A stretch of 64,000 bases of DNA, taken from the NCBI RefSeq assembly GCF_030439915.1, contig NZ_JAQFJG010000003.1:154761-218760 (forward strand), in the 5' to 3' direction. Both the position numbers and the translations under genes were made by a program. Below, in pieces: positions 20,919 to 28,621 of this stretch (positions within the stretch are counted from its first letter, which is position 1; each line of letters opens with the position of its first letter). The notes beneath the pieces were generated by a model that had not been told where the DNA came from, searched no databases, and saw only the letters and a program-made list of their open reading frames with translations. This stretch comes from Streptococcus sp. SPS1 (lineage in GTDB: Bacteria > Bacillota > Bacilli > Lactobacillales > Streptococcaceae).

Positions 20919-21962
20919 TTACTTTCTCCCTAAAGCGGCTTGTTTCTCATAAAAGTCCAACCAGATTTGTAACAAGTGCTCTTCTGAATACTCTCTGGAA
21001 ATATTCTTAGCCTTTTCTTTGAGATCTTTTAAGACAGCAGGATTCGATTGATATTCCAGAATAGCTTCTTTCATCTCTTCTCTATCTGCTGTCGCCCGAT
21101 AATTTCCCTCCAAAATTACCTTATAGAGATCCAAATCACGTAACATAATAGGAGCTTCACAACTAGCAGCCTCTAAAATAGTCATAGGAAAGAGTTCATT
21201 ATAACTAGGTAACAAGAAAAGATCCGCTAGGGCATACAATTCTCGCATCCGCTCTGGTGAGACAATTCCTGGAAAAATTAAATTTTTAGGAGGATTTTCC
21301 ATGATTTTCTTGTAGCGTTCATAACCATCTGTCATGCCACCAAAAGAGAAACCACCGGCCCAAATAAAGGTAATCTGAGGCAATTCCTCAGCTAGACGGA
21401 TAAAATCATCAATCCCTTTACGTTTCTGAACTTGACCAGCACCTACTACGATAAACTGATTATCACTAAGACCTAGCTCTGTTCGCAGTCTGACTACCTC
21501 TTCTTGTGGAAGTGGATGCCATTTTTCCTTGTTGACAAAGTTAGGAATATAGGTAACTTTTTCACGTGGAATACCAGCTGCCACCAAATCCTCAATAAAC
21601 ATCGGATTGACCACAACCAAGTGCTCCATCCGGTTGTAAAAAGAAAATACATAGCGTTTCACAATTCCCTTTAAGAAAAATGGAATTTTCAAACTCCCCT
21701 CAAGTGTATCAGGCAAGAAATGCACATAGCCAATTTTTCTCCCTGAGCGTTTCTTTTGAAATGTTGATAAATAATAGGGGAAATCAATTGTATGAAAGTG
21801 AGTCACATCTGCCTCTATTGGAAGATTTTCTGTAACAATCAATTGGTCCTTGGCATCACGGTGAAGAAGACGAACTAATTCACGGTAAGCACCTGAAACT
21901 CCTTGTCCTGCTACTTTCTCACTTGAACTCAACATATTGATGCGTAATTTCTTTTTTTCCAT
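20919..21962 (-). CDS. cpoA: CpoA glycosyltransferase (galactosyl-glucosyl-diacylglycerol synthase)
   Basis: A 347-aa GT4 enzyme that adds galactose to glucosyl-diacylglycerol, forming the second major pneumococcal glycolipid; cpoA mutations were first met in laboratory beta-lactam-resistant mutants (established knowledge). The motif ELFPMTILE gives the E-x7-E retaining-GT signature near residue 270. The C-terminal half has the UDP-binding GT-B fold. I place the start at ATG 21962 (MEKKKLRIN), matching the pneumococcal protein. No SD precedes it; instead TATAAT ends 7 bases before the ATG, so the mRNA may be leaderless. Confidence 0.92.
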   Translation of the reverse strand: MEKKKLRINMLSSSEKVAGQGVSGAYRELVRLLHRDAKDQLIVTENLPIEADVTHFHTIDFPYYLSTFQKKRSGRKIGYVHFLPDTLEGSLKIPFFLKGIVKRYVFSFYNRMEHLVVVNPMFIEDLVAAGIPREKVTYIPNFVNKEKWHPLPQEEVVRLRTELGLSDNQFIVVGAGQVQKRKGIDDFIRLAEELPQITFIWAGGFSFGGMTDGYERYKKIMENPPKNLIFPGIVSPERMRELYALADLFLLPSYNELFPMTILEAASCEAPIMLRDLDLYKVILEGNYRATADREEMKEAILEYQSNPAVLKDLKEKAKNISREYSEEHLLQIWLDFYEKQAALGRK

Positions 21963-21969
21963 AACTACT

Positions 21970-21975
21970 ATTATA
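21970..21975 (-). promoter_or_regulatory. cpoA promoter -10, nearly abutting the start codon
   Basis: Minus-strand TGATATAAT (extended -10); the final T is separated from the A of ATG by 7 bases, so the predicted transcription start is at or within a base of the start codon. The only -35 candidates are weak. Confidence 0.6.
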
Positions 21976-22003
21976 TCATTTTCTTTGAATAAAATCAGCA
22001 AAA

Positions 22004-22066
22004 GAAAGGAGAGACTAGAGGAAAAGAGGGGGAAATTTCCTCACTTTTCCAAGGGTCTCTCACATC
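22004..22066 (-). terminator. Compound hairpin terminator of dnaG-rpoD-DUF59
   Basis: Minus-strand outer stem GAGAGAC/GTCTCTC, inner stem GGAAAAG/CTTTTCC and a GGAAATTTCC core, followed by CTTTCTTTT. It separates the DUF59 gene from cpoA. Confidence 0.75.
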
Positions 22067-22077
22067 CTTTTATATGT

Positions 22078-22407
22078 TTACTTAATGCCTAGGGCAATGC
22101 GTGCATAGCGACTCATTTTTTCAACGGTCCAGGCTGGATACCAAACTAATTTGACCTCAGTATCCGTTACTTCTGGAACCTCTGTCATGGCATCATAAAT
22201 CTGGTCTGTCAAAAGGTCTGCTAGAGGACATCCCATAGTTGTCAAAGTCATATCAATCTCTGTTTGCCCTGTGTCGCCATCAAAACGAATCTCATAAATC
22301 AAACCAAGGTTGACAATATCGATTCCCAACTCAGGGTCGATGACTTCTTCCAAGGCTGTTAAAATGCGTGTTTTGATGTTTTCAATTTGCTCTTCTGTAT
22401 AAGCCAT
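22078..22407 (-). CDS. MIP18/DUF59-family metal-sulfur cluster assembly factor
   Basis: A 109-aa protein of the DUF59 (SufT/PaaD-like) family, linked to Fe-S cluster biogenesis. The conserved pattern is intact: VIDPELGIDIVNLGLIY (26-42) and TTMGCPLADLL, with the reactive Cys in GCPL. ATG at 22407 (MAYTEEQ) is chosen because GAGGG lies just upstream; the longer frame starting at 22440 would overlap rpoD. The start is 13 bases after the rpoD stop, so it is the third gene of the dnaG-rpoD operon. Confidence 0.9.
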   Translation of the reverse strand: MAYTEEQIENIKTRILTALEEVIDPELGIDIVNLGLIYEIRFDGDTGQTEIDMTLTTMGCPLADLLTDQIYDAMTEVPEVTDTEVKLVWYPAWTVEKMSRYARIALGIK

Positions 22408-22420
22408 ATTTCCCTCACTC

Positions 22421-23530
22421 TTAGTCTTCAATAAAATCACGAAGCGGTTTGCTACGACTTGGTTGGCGTAGTTTTCTCAAAGCCTTGGCTTCAATCTGAC
22501 GGATACGCTCACGAGTCACGTTAAAGACTTTCCCCACATCTTCAAGAGTGCGCATTTTCCCATCATCTAGTCCAAAACGTAGACGCAGAACATTTTCTTC
22601 ACGGTCTGTAAGAGTATCCAAGACCTCATCCAACTGCTCACGCAAGACGATACGAGTTGTATAGTCCACTGGATTTTCAATCACTTCATCTTCGATAAAG
22701 TCTCCAAGGTGGCTATCATCCTCTTCACCGATTGGTGTTTCAAGAGATACTGGTTCTTGGGCAATCTTCAAGATTTCACGAACCTTATCAGGAGTCATAT
22801 CCATACGTTCAGCAATCTGTTCTGGTGTTGGATCTTGACCTAATTCTTGAAGGAGATTCCGCTGTTCACGAACCAATTTATTGATGGTTTCAACCATGTG
22901 GACTGGGATACGGATGGTACGAGCTTGATCCGCAATAGCACGAGTGATTGCCTGACGAATCCACCAAGTTGCGTAAGTTGAGAACTTGAACCCTTTAGAA
23001 TAGTCAAACTTGTCAACCGCCTTCATCAAGCCCATGTTCCCTTCTTGAATCAAGTCAAGAAACTGCATACCACGGCCGACATAGCGTTTAGCAATGGAAA
23101 CAACCAAACGAAGGTTGGCTTCCGCAAGACGTTGTTTAGCTTCGATATCACCAGCTTCAACTGCTAGTGCCAATTCTTTTTCCTCTTCATTGGTCAAGAG
23201 AGGAACGACTCCGATTTCTTTCAAGTACATACGAACAGGATCGTTGACCTTAGCCGAAGTTGACCCAATCAAGTCCTCATCGCTGAGTTCTGGCTCTTCT
23301 TCAGTGCTAAGAACACGTGCACTTGGATTTCCTTCGTTATCTGTGATAGAAATTCCTGCATCTTGAATCCGTTGCAAGAGATCTTCAATCCCATCAGCGT
23401 CCAAGGTAAAAGGAACGACAAGACTAGCATTGATTTCATCATCTGTTGCTGTCCCTTTTTGCTTATGATTACGGATAAATTCTGCTACTTGTACGTCAAA
23501 TGTTGTTACTTCTTTTTGTTTTGTTGCCAT
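22421..23530 (-). CDS. rpoD: RNA polymerase primary sigma factor (SigA)
   Basis: A 369-aa housekeeping sigma-70 factor. Region 1.1 is reduced. Region 2 reads [20 protein letters not shown] and the -10-recognition helix includes [12 protein letters not shown]. Region 4.2 holds the helix-turn-helix [21 protein letters not shown], which contacts the -35 and activators. Length and order are as in pneumococcus. It follows dnaG by two bases and precedes DUF59 by 13, the classic Gram-positive macromolecular-synthesis operon without rpsU. Its TGn-extended -10 preference fits the many TGnTATAAT promoters in this window. Confidence 0.97.
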   Translation of the reverse strand: MATKQKEVTTFDVQVAEFIRNHKQKGTATDDEINASLVVPFTLDADGIEDLLQRIQDAGISITDNEGNPSARVLSTEEEPELSDEDLIGSTSAKVNDPVRMYLKEIGVVPLLTNEEEKELALAVEAGDIEAKQRLAEANLRLVVSIAKRYVGRGMQFLDLIQEGNMGLMKAVDKFDYSKGFKFSTYATWWIRQAITRAIADQARTIRIPVHMVETINKLVREQRNLLQELGQDPTPEQIAERMDMTPDKVREILKIAQEPVSLETPIGEEDDSHLGDFIEDEVIENPVDYTTRIVLREQLDEVLDTLTDREENVLRLRFGLDDGKMRTLEDVGKVFNVTRERIRQIEAKALRKLRQPSRSKPLRDFIED

Positions 23531-23532
23531 TA

Positions 23533-25293
23533 TTACTCCATTCTTCTCTTTTGGGAAATTAAACGTTCCAATTCTTCTAAGGCTGTATCGGTATCTCCTA
23601 CATGGCTAGCTTCCTGCACCTTCTTTTTGATTCTCATATTGTCCTGATTCAAGAGAGCCTTGTTTCGAGTCATCTCTACTTCACTAAGTTCCTGCGGTGA
23701 CATCTCAGCAGGCAAATCCTGAGCTAAAACTTGGTACCAAGCTCTTTCAACTTCCTCTGTCTGTTCTGCTAGAACTTCTGGAGGAAGATTGCCATACTGG
23801 CCAAGCAAGTCATATAGGACCTGAAATTCAGGTGTATCAAATGAAAAGCCTTCTCGCAAACGGTAATCGTTCAAAATAAGAGGGAATTCCATCATCCGAT
23901 AAAGTAGATGGGCTTCTGCCCTCATAATAGCCGATAACTGCTTGGTGACAGGCATAGTGATTTGCGTCGGTCTGGAAACCCCTTCCATGCGATTCTGCCT
24001 TTGCGCCTGACGACTCTCATTAACAATCTGCTCAATCTGAGCATAATCAAAGGATGCCAGACTGTCAGCTAAAATATGAATATAGCTGTTTTGAGCAGTA
24101 ATAGACTTTTCTCGAACAATCAAGGGAGCTATTTTTTCAATAAACTCAATCTGAGCCTGCAGATTTTCACTGTTTTCAGGTTTGTACTGATGAATGTAAA
24201 ACTCAACCGGACTAATACGAGTTTTCGTTAACAGATAGGCCAAATCTTCTGGACCATTTTTTTGTATATACTCATCTGGATCCAAGTTATCAGGCATGCT
24301 GACAATTTGCACAGGCATCTCACCAATTTCATCCAATGCTTTCAATGTCGCGGCTTGCCCAGCCTTATCACCATCGTAAACAAGGACTAACTTCTTGGTT
24401 AACCTTTTCAGATGCTCAACATGCTCTCGACTCAAGGCTGTTCCCATAGATGCGACAGCATTTTCAATTCCAGCCCGATAGGCTGCAATGACATCCATGA
24501 ACCCTTCCATCAGGTAAATCTCACTAGCTTTTCCAGAAGATTTTTTAGCCCTATCCATATGATATAATTCGTAACTTTTGTTAAAAATTGCAGTCGATCG
24601 GCTATTTTTATACTTAGAAGTTTGTGAATCCATTTTCTGCCAGATACGACCTGAGAAGGCAATAACCTTTCCTTGGTCATTTGTCAGGGGAAACATAATG
24701 CGATTGTGAAAGGTATCTACAAATTGATTAGCATCCGAGAGATAAAACAGTCCCGAATCTAGGAAATCCTCATCACGATACTGACCAGACAAACGTTGAT
24801 AGAGATAATTTCGTTCTGGAGGTGCTAAACCAATCCGAAAATGCTTGAGCACTTCATCTGTCAAACCACGCTGATAAAGGTAGTTTCTGGCCTCTTCCCC
24901 CATGGTCGTTGTCATGAGAATAGCATGATAAAATTTGGCTGCATCTTCGTGCATATCATAAAGAGCTTGGTGAGGCAAAACTTGCTTCTGTTCACTATAA
25001 AGCGGTTTTTCTACCTCTATCCCAACACGCTGACCTAAGATTTGGACAGCCTCCATAAATGGAACGCCTTGGTACTCCTCGATGAACTTAAAGACGTCAC
25101 CTGAGCGGCCACAACCAAAACAGTGATAAAACTGCTTGTCCTCTACAACGTTGAAAGAAGGTGTTTTTTCACCATGAAAAGGACAGAGCCCTAGATAGTT
25201 CCGTCCTGCCTTTTGTAAAGAAATCACATCTCCTATGACTTCCACAATGTTGGCATTGTTTTTGATTTCTTCAATGACTTGTTTGTCAACCAT
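23533..25293 (-). CDS. dnaG: DNA primase
   Basis: A 586-aa primase that makes RNA primers at the fork. The CHC2 zinc finger spans Cys-x2-His in [12 protein letters not shown] to YHCFGCG. The TOPRIM core has the acidic loop LMEGFMDV and the DxD-type VYDGDKAG. The C-terminal helicase-interaction domain is divergent, as usual in streptococci. ATG 25293 ([10 protein letters not shown]) follows GGAGG at eight bases; the longer frame from 25308 would remove that SD. It opens the dnaG-rpoD-DUF59 operon, with a TTTACT-17-TATACT promoter. Confidence 0.96.
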   Translation of the reverse strand: MVDKQVIEEIKNNANIVEVIGDVISLQKAGRNYLGLCPFHGEKTPSFNVVEDKQFYHCFGCGRSGDVFKFIEEYQGVPFMEAVQILGQRVGIEVEKPLYSEQKQVLPHQALYDMHEDAAKFYHAILMTTTMGEEARNYLYQRGLTDEVLKHFRIGLAPPERNYLYQRLSGQYRDEDFLDSGLFYLSDANQFVDTFHNRIMFPLTNDQGKVIAFSGRIWQKMDSQTSKYKNSRSTAIFNKSYELYHMDRAKKSSGKASEIYLMEGFMDVIAAYRAGIENAVASMGTALSREHVEHLKRLTKKLVLVYDGDKAGQAATLKALDEIGEMPVQIVSMPDNLDPDEYIQKNGPEDLAYLLTKTRISPVEFYIHQYKPENSENLQAQIEFIEKIAPLIVREKSITAQNSYIHILADSLASFDYAQIEQIVNESRQAQRQNRMEGVSRPTQITMPVTKQLSAIMRAEAHLLYRMMEFPLILNDYRLREGFSFDTPEFQVLYDLLGQYGNLPPEVLAEQTEEVERAWYQVLAQDLPAEMSPQELSEVEMTRNKALLNQDNMRIKKKVQEASHVGDTDTALEELERLISQKRRME

Positions 25294-25330
25294 ACACAAT
25301 ACCTCCATGTTATCATAGTTTACTTTATAT

Positions 25331-25359
25331 AGTATACTTTATTTCAGAAAAAAAGTAAA
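25331..25359 (-). promoter_or_regulatory. dnaG operon promoter
   Basis: Minus-strand TTTACT (25359-25354), 17-base spacer, TATACT (25336-25331), 38 bases before the ATG. It overlaps the T-rich run that follows the trpZ gene. Confidence 0.6.
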
Positions 25360-25382
25360 CCATTTCACTCATTTTCCCTACT

Positions 25383-26141
25383 TTATTCAAAGAGTTGATA
25401 ATAATCAGAGATTTTCATTTTTGCTTTATCTTCTTGGTTCAAATCTTGGATGATACGACCTTCTTTCATAACAATCAAGCGATTACCATATTTGAGAGCA
25501 TCTTCCATGTGGTGAGTAATCATAAGAGCTGTCAGCTGATCTTTCTTGACAAATTCATCCGTCAATTCCATCAAGGCCACACTGGTCTTTGGATCAAGCG
25601 CTGCAGTATGCTCGTCTAACAAGAGTAATTCAGGTCGTTTCAAGGTTGCCATCAAGAGACTCAAGGCCTGTCTTTGCCCACCTGATAAGAACTCAATTGG
25701 CGTATTCAAGTGTTTCTCAAGACCATTTCCTACTTTTTCAATGGTCGCTTGAAATTCATCCTTATAACTAGTCAAGCGTCGTGGTAACAATCCACGCTTT
25801 TCACCACGAAATTTGGCAATCAAGAGATTCTCTGCCACTGTCATACGAGGAGCTGTCCCCATCTTTGGATCTTGGAAGACACGAGACAGATACTTAGCGC
25901 GCTTCTCTGGTGAAAACTTGGTAACATCCTCACCTAAAATACGGATAGTTCCACTGGTTAGTGATAAAGTTCCTGCAATAGTGTTAAAGAGGGTTGATTT
26001 CCCAGCACCATTTCCACCTAAAATCGTGATAAAGTCCTGTTCAAAAATTTCTAAGGAAACATCATTTAAAATAATCTTTTCTTCATCAAAGCCATTTTTA
26101 ACGACTTTGGTTGCATTTTTTAATTCTACAATTGCTGTCAT
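25383..26141 (-). CDS. trpZ: ABC transporter ATP-binding protein (putative tryptophan importer)
   Basis: A 252-aa ATPase. Walker A GGNGAGKST, signature LSGGQRQ, Walker B LLLLDEHTAALD and the H-loop ITHHMEDA are complete. It belongs with the unusual BMP/ABC_sub_bind-type importers whose permease resembles RbsC. The ATG overlaps the end of the permease gene by four bases (26138-26141). The substrate is inferred from the tryptophan T-box at the head of the operon; the trpXYZ name follows published predictions for streptococci. The next gene, dnaG, has its own promoter 38 bases before its start. Confidence 0.85.
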   Translation of the reverse strand: MTAIVELKNATKVVKNGFDEEKIILNDVSLEIFEQDFITILGGNGAGKSTLFNTIAGTLSLTSGTIRILGEDVTKFSPEKRAKYLSRVFQDPKMGTAPRMTVAENLLIAKFRGEKRGLLPRRLTSYKDEFQATIEKVGNGLEKHLNTPIEFLSGGQRQALSLLMATLKRPELLLLDEHTAALDPKTSVALMELTDEFVKKDQLTALMITHHMEDALKYGNRLIVMKEGRIIQDLNQEDKAKMKISDYYQLFE

Positions 26142-27004
26142 TTGCTTAACTTGGCTCCTTTCAAGATTGTTTGCTTAAATGTTGGAATCATGAGGCAGAC
26201 TGCTAAAATCACGGCGCTGTACAAACGAAGGTAACTTGTATTAAAGCCAAGCGCAATAACTGCCCACACTAAGAATTGATAAGCGATAGAACCTACAACG
26301 ATGGTAACCAGACGTTCTGCCAAGCTCAAACTCTTGAAGATAACTTCTCCAATAATCAAACTTGCAAGCCCCACAACGATAACCCCGATTCCTCGAGATA
26401 CATCGGCATACCCTTCTTGCTGGGCAATGAGAGCTCCTGCAAGGGCAATCACACCATTTGATAAGACCAAGCCCATAAGCTCCATGCGTCCAGTATGAAT
26501 CCCGAAACTTCTAGCCATATCAGGATTGTCACCTGTAGCAATATAGGCTTGTCCGAGTTTGGTATCCAAGAAAAAGAGCATGAGAGCAATAACAAGACTG
26601 ACAAAGATAAGACCTGTCAAGAGTTGGTTCAAATCTGAATCAAAAGGCAAGGCATCCTGGATTTGCTTGGTTCCAAGCAGGCCTAAATTCGCACGTCCCA
26701 TAATCAAGAGCATGATTGAGTGACAAGAAGTCATCACCAAAATCCCTGAGAGCAAGGTTGGAATCTTCCCTTTTGTATAAAGAAGTCCTGCTACCATTCC
26801 AGCCAAACAACCTGCTCCTACAGCAAGTAGTGTCGCTAAAAAAGGGTTCACGCCTTTGGTTATCAGAGTGACAGCAACAGCTCCGCCAAGAGGGAAAGAA
26901 CCTTCTGTCGTCATATCTGGAAAGTTTAAAATCCTAAATGTCATAAAGATTCCCAGACCTAGAATAGCCCAGACAAATCCTTGAGAAATAATGGAAACAA
27001 TCAT
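26138..27004 (-). CDS. trpY: ABC transporter permease (putative tryptophan importer)
   Basis: A 288-aa integral membrane protein with about eight hydrophobic segments of the BPD_transp_2 (RbsC/LivH-like) type. GFVWAILGLGIFMTFRILNF and LPDMTTEGSF-like residues near 25-40 match the streptococcal permeases that pair with periplasmic-type ABC_sub_bind proteins. It lies 68 bases downstream of trpX and overlaps trpZ by four bases, the expected order binding protein, permease, ATPase. Substrate as for trpZ (inference from the leader). Confidence 0.85.
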   Translation of the reverse strand: MIVSIISQGFVWAILGLGIFMTFRILNFPDMTTEGSFPLGGAVAVTLITKGVNPFLATLLAVGAGCLAGMVAGLLYTKGKIPTLLSGILVMTSCHSIMLLIMGRANLGLLGTKQIQDALPFDSDLNQLLTGLIFVSLVIALMLFFLDTKLGQAYIATGDNPDMARSFGIHTGRMELMGLVLSNGVIALAGALIAQQEGYADVSRGIGVIVVGLASLIIGEVIFKSLSLAERLVTIVVGSIAYQFLVWAVIALGFNTSYLRLYSAVILAVCLMIPTFKQTILKGAKLSK

Positions 27005-27072
27005 ATTTTATTTAATCCTTTCTATATTCATCTTTTTAAAAAATGGGAAGAGTCTCCTCCTCCCTACCTTAT

Positions 27073-28068
27073 TTATTCGATGACTTGTCCTGCTTCTTTG
27101 AGAACAGACTCAGGAATCGTAATACCTAGTTCTTGTGCCAATTTTTTGTTAATTACTGACTTACCAGTTGAAAATACATTGACTGGAGTATCCGCTGGTT
27201 TTGCACCTTTCAAGACTTGTGCAATCATTTTACCAGTTGCCACACCGAGATCATGTTGGTCAACTACAACGGATGCCAAGCCACCTACTTCTACCATAGC
27301 TGTCGCGCTTGGATAAATTGGTTTCTTAGAACTTTGATTGCTAGAGACAACCGTTGGAAATCCTGATGCAATGGTGTTATCAATTGGAACCCAAATAGCA
27401 TCTACCTTGCTAGTCATAACAGTGACAGTTGAGGCAATTTCATTTGTTGAAGGAACTGCAAATGTTTCCACTGTCAGACCTGCTTTTTCAGCATAAGCCT
27501 TAAATTCTTCGACCTGTGTTTTTGAATTGTCTTCACTACTTGAGTAAAGAGCTCCGATTGTTTTCACATTCGGTGTCAAAGCTTTGATGAGTTCAACTTG
27601 TTGTTGAGCTGGATTGTGGTCAGAGACCCCTGTAACGTTGCCACCTGGTTTTTTCAAATCTTTGACCAAGTTAGCACCAATTGGGTCTGTAATAGCAGCC
27701 ATGATGACCGGTAGGTCTTTTGTGGCACTAGCCAAGCCTTGAGCAGCTGGTGTTGCGATACCAACAACCAAGTCATTGCCGTTTGCAACCAATTGTTTAC
27801 TCATTGTCGCAACCTTACTTTGGTCTCCTTCTGAGTTCATAAAGTCGATTTTAACTTGGTCATCTTTATAACCTTCTTCTGCCAGTCCATCTTGGATCCC
27901 TTTATAAATCAAATCAAGAGATGGATGGCTCACAAACTGAAGAACACCAACTTTGGCAACTTTCTTTTCATTCTTAGCTTCTGGTTTATTCATTGAAGAG
28001 TAAATCAAGCTTCCTGCTACTAAGACTGCTAATGCAGCAATAATTCCAATTAAACGTTTATTTTTCAT
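27073..28068 (-). CDS. trpX: ABC transporter substrate-binding protein (ABC_sub_bind family, putative tryptophan)
   Basis: A 331-aa secreted-type binding protein with an N-terminal hydrophobic helix (about 5-25, RLIGIIAALAVLVAGSLIY). No lipobox cysteine follows, so it is probably membrane-anchored by the uncleaved helix or released, which is unusual for a Gram-positive binding protein. The two-lobed PF04392-type domain covers the rest (VGVLQFVSHPSLD at the first strand). AAAGGAG precedes the ATG. It is the first large gene after the T-box leader; a BOX element sits 44 bases upstream of its start. Confidence 0.85.
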   Translation of the reverse strand: MKNKRLIGIIAALAVLVAGSLIYSSMNKPEAKNEKKVAKVGVLQFVSHPSLDLIYKGIQDGLAEEGYKDDQVKIDFMNSEGDQSKVATMSKQLVANGNDLVVGIATPAAQGLASATKDLPVIMAAITDPIGANLVKDLKKPGGNVTGVSDHNPAQQQVELIKALTPNVKTIGALYSSSEDNSKTQVEEFKAYAEKAGLTVETFAVPSTNEIASTVTVMTSKVDAIWVPIDNTIASGFPTVVSSNQSSKKPIYPSATAMVEVGGLASVVVDQHDLGVATGKMIAQVLKGAKPADTPVNVFSTGKSVINKKLAQELGITIPESVLKEAGQVIE

Positions 28069-28112
28069 TCTATTTCTCCTTTTTTATTCCTTTAAAATAC
28101 TTCACTTATCTA

Positions 28113-28264
28113 ATACTCTTCGAAAATCTCTTCAAACCACGTCAGCGTCGCCTTACCGTAGGTATATGATACTGACTCTGTCAGTTCTATCCACAACCTC
28201 AAAACAGTGTTTTGAGCAGCTTGCGGCTAGCTTCCTAGTTTGCTTTTTGATTTTCATTGAGTAT
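28113..28264 (+). repeat. BOX element (boxA-boxB-boxC)
   Basis: 152 bp starting ATACTCTTCGAAAATCTC and ending TTTTCATTGAGTAT. The boxA part contains the complement of the BOX-PCR primer core (GTCAGCGTCGCC). The size fits one copy each of boxA (about 59), boxB (45) and boxC (50). It is transcribed within the trpXYZ leader. Confidence 0.93.
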
Positions 28265-28294
28265 AAACAAGCGACGCCATCGTTTTCTTTCCAT
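28235..28294 (-). CDS. Short leader ORF (19 codons) that runs into the BOX element
   Basis: An ATG at 28294 lies six bases after a perfect GGAGG (28305-28301) and 15 bases after the T-run of the T-box terminator. It reads MERKRWRRLFILNENQKAN and stops at TAG. The first ten codons precede the BOX; the rest are encoded by boxC. It has one Trp codon (residue 6) and five Arg/Lys in the first eight residues. Either it is the stump of a gene cut by the BOX or a true leader peptide. The SD is stronger than that of many genes here, so it is probably translated. Confidence 0.45.
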   Translation of the reverse strand: MERKRWRRLFILNENQKAN

Positions 28295-28308
28295 ACTTAA
28301 CCTCCATC

Positions 28309-28553
28309 AAAAAAATCCTCACACAAAAAACTTGTGTGAGGACGTCGATGCGCGGTACCACCTCAATTATAGGGAATTTCCCTATCGCTCTGTCTCGCAA
28401 TAACGAGATGCACTGTAAGGTGTGCTCACCGAATTTTTATGATTTCAAATTCTAAATAACATTCAGCCCAATTTTCATCATCACCACTTATCTGTTTTCA
28501 GCTACCACAGACTCTCTAAAAAGTTTGAATGATTACTTTTCTGAATGGTTAAA
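28309..28553 (-). promoter_or_regulatory. T-box leader (tryptophan-specific) controlling trpXYZ
   Basis: The transcribed minus strand shows a stem I base CATTCAG/CTGAATG (28547-28541 with 28466-28460). In its 3' side lies a candidate specifier UGG (28470-28468) followed by G, the Trp codon with the usual purine. The conserved T-box GGTGGTACCGCG (28362-28351) is followed by a terminator stem CCTCACACAA/TTGTGTGAGG with seven T (28341-28309). Uncharged tRNA-Trp would stabilise the antiterminator and switch on the importer. The base after UGG in the T-box is U, which would pair with a G73 discriminator only by wobble. Confidence 0.92.
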
Positions 28554-28580
28554 TTATATCATTTTTCAACTACTTGTCAA
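28553..28580 (-). promoter_or_regulatory. trpXYZ promoter
   Basis: Minus-strand consensus TTGACA (28580-28575), 16-base spacer ending in TGA, TATAAT (28558-28553), directly upstream of T-box stem I. Confidence 0.88.
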
Positions 28581-28621
28581 TAGTCTATTAGAATTTTTTT
28601 GATCTTCACTTTTAAAAATGA

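Noticed and set aside
28111..28265. BOX element as part of the T-box antiterminator
   Set aside because: The complete terminator of the T-box lies upstream of it in the transcript, so the BOX is a separate later insertion.
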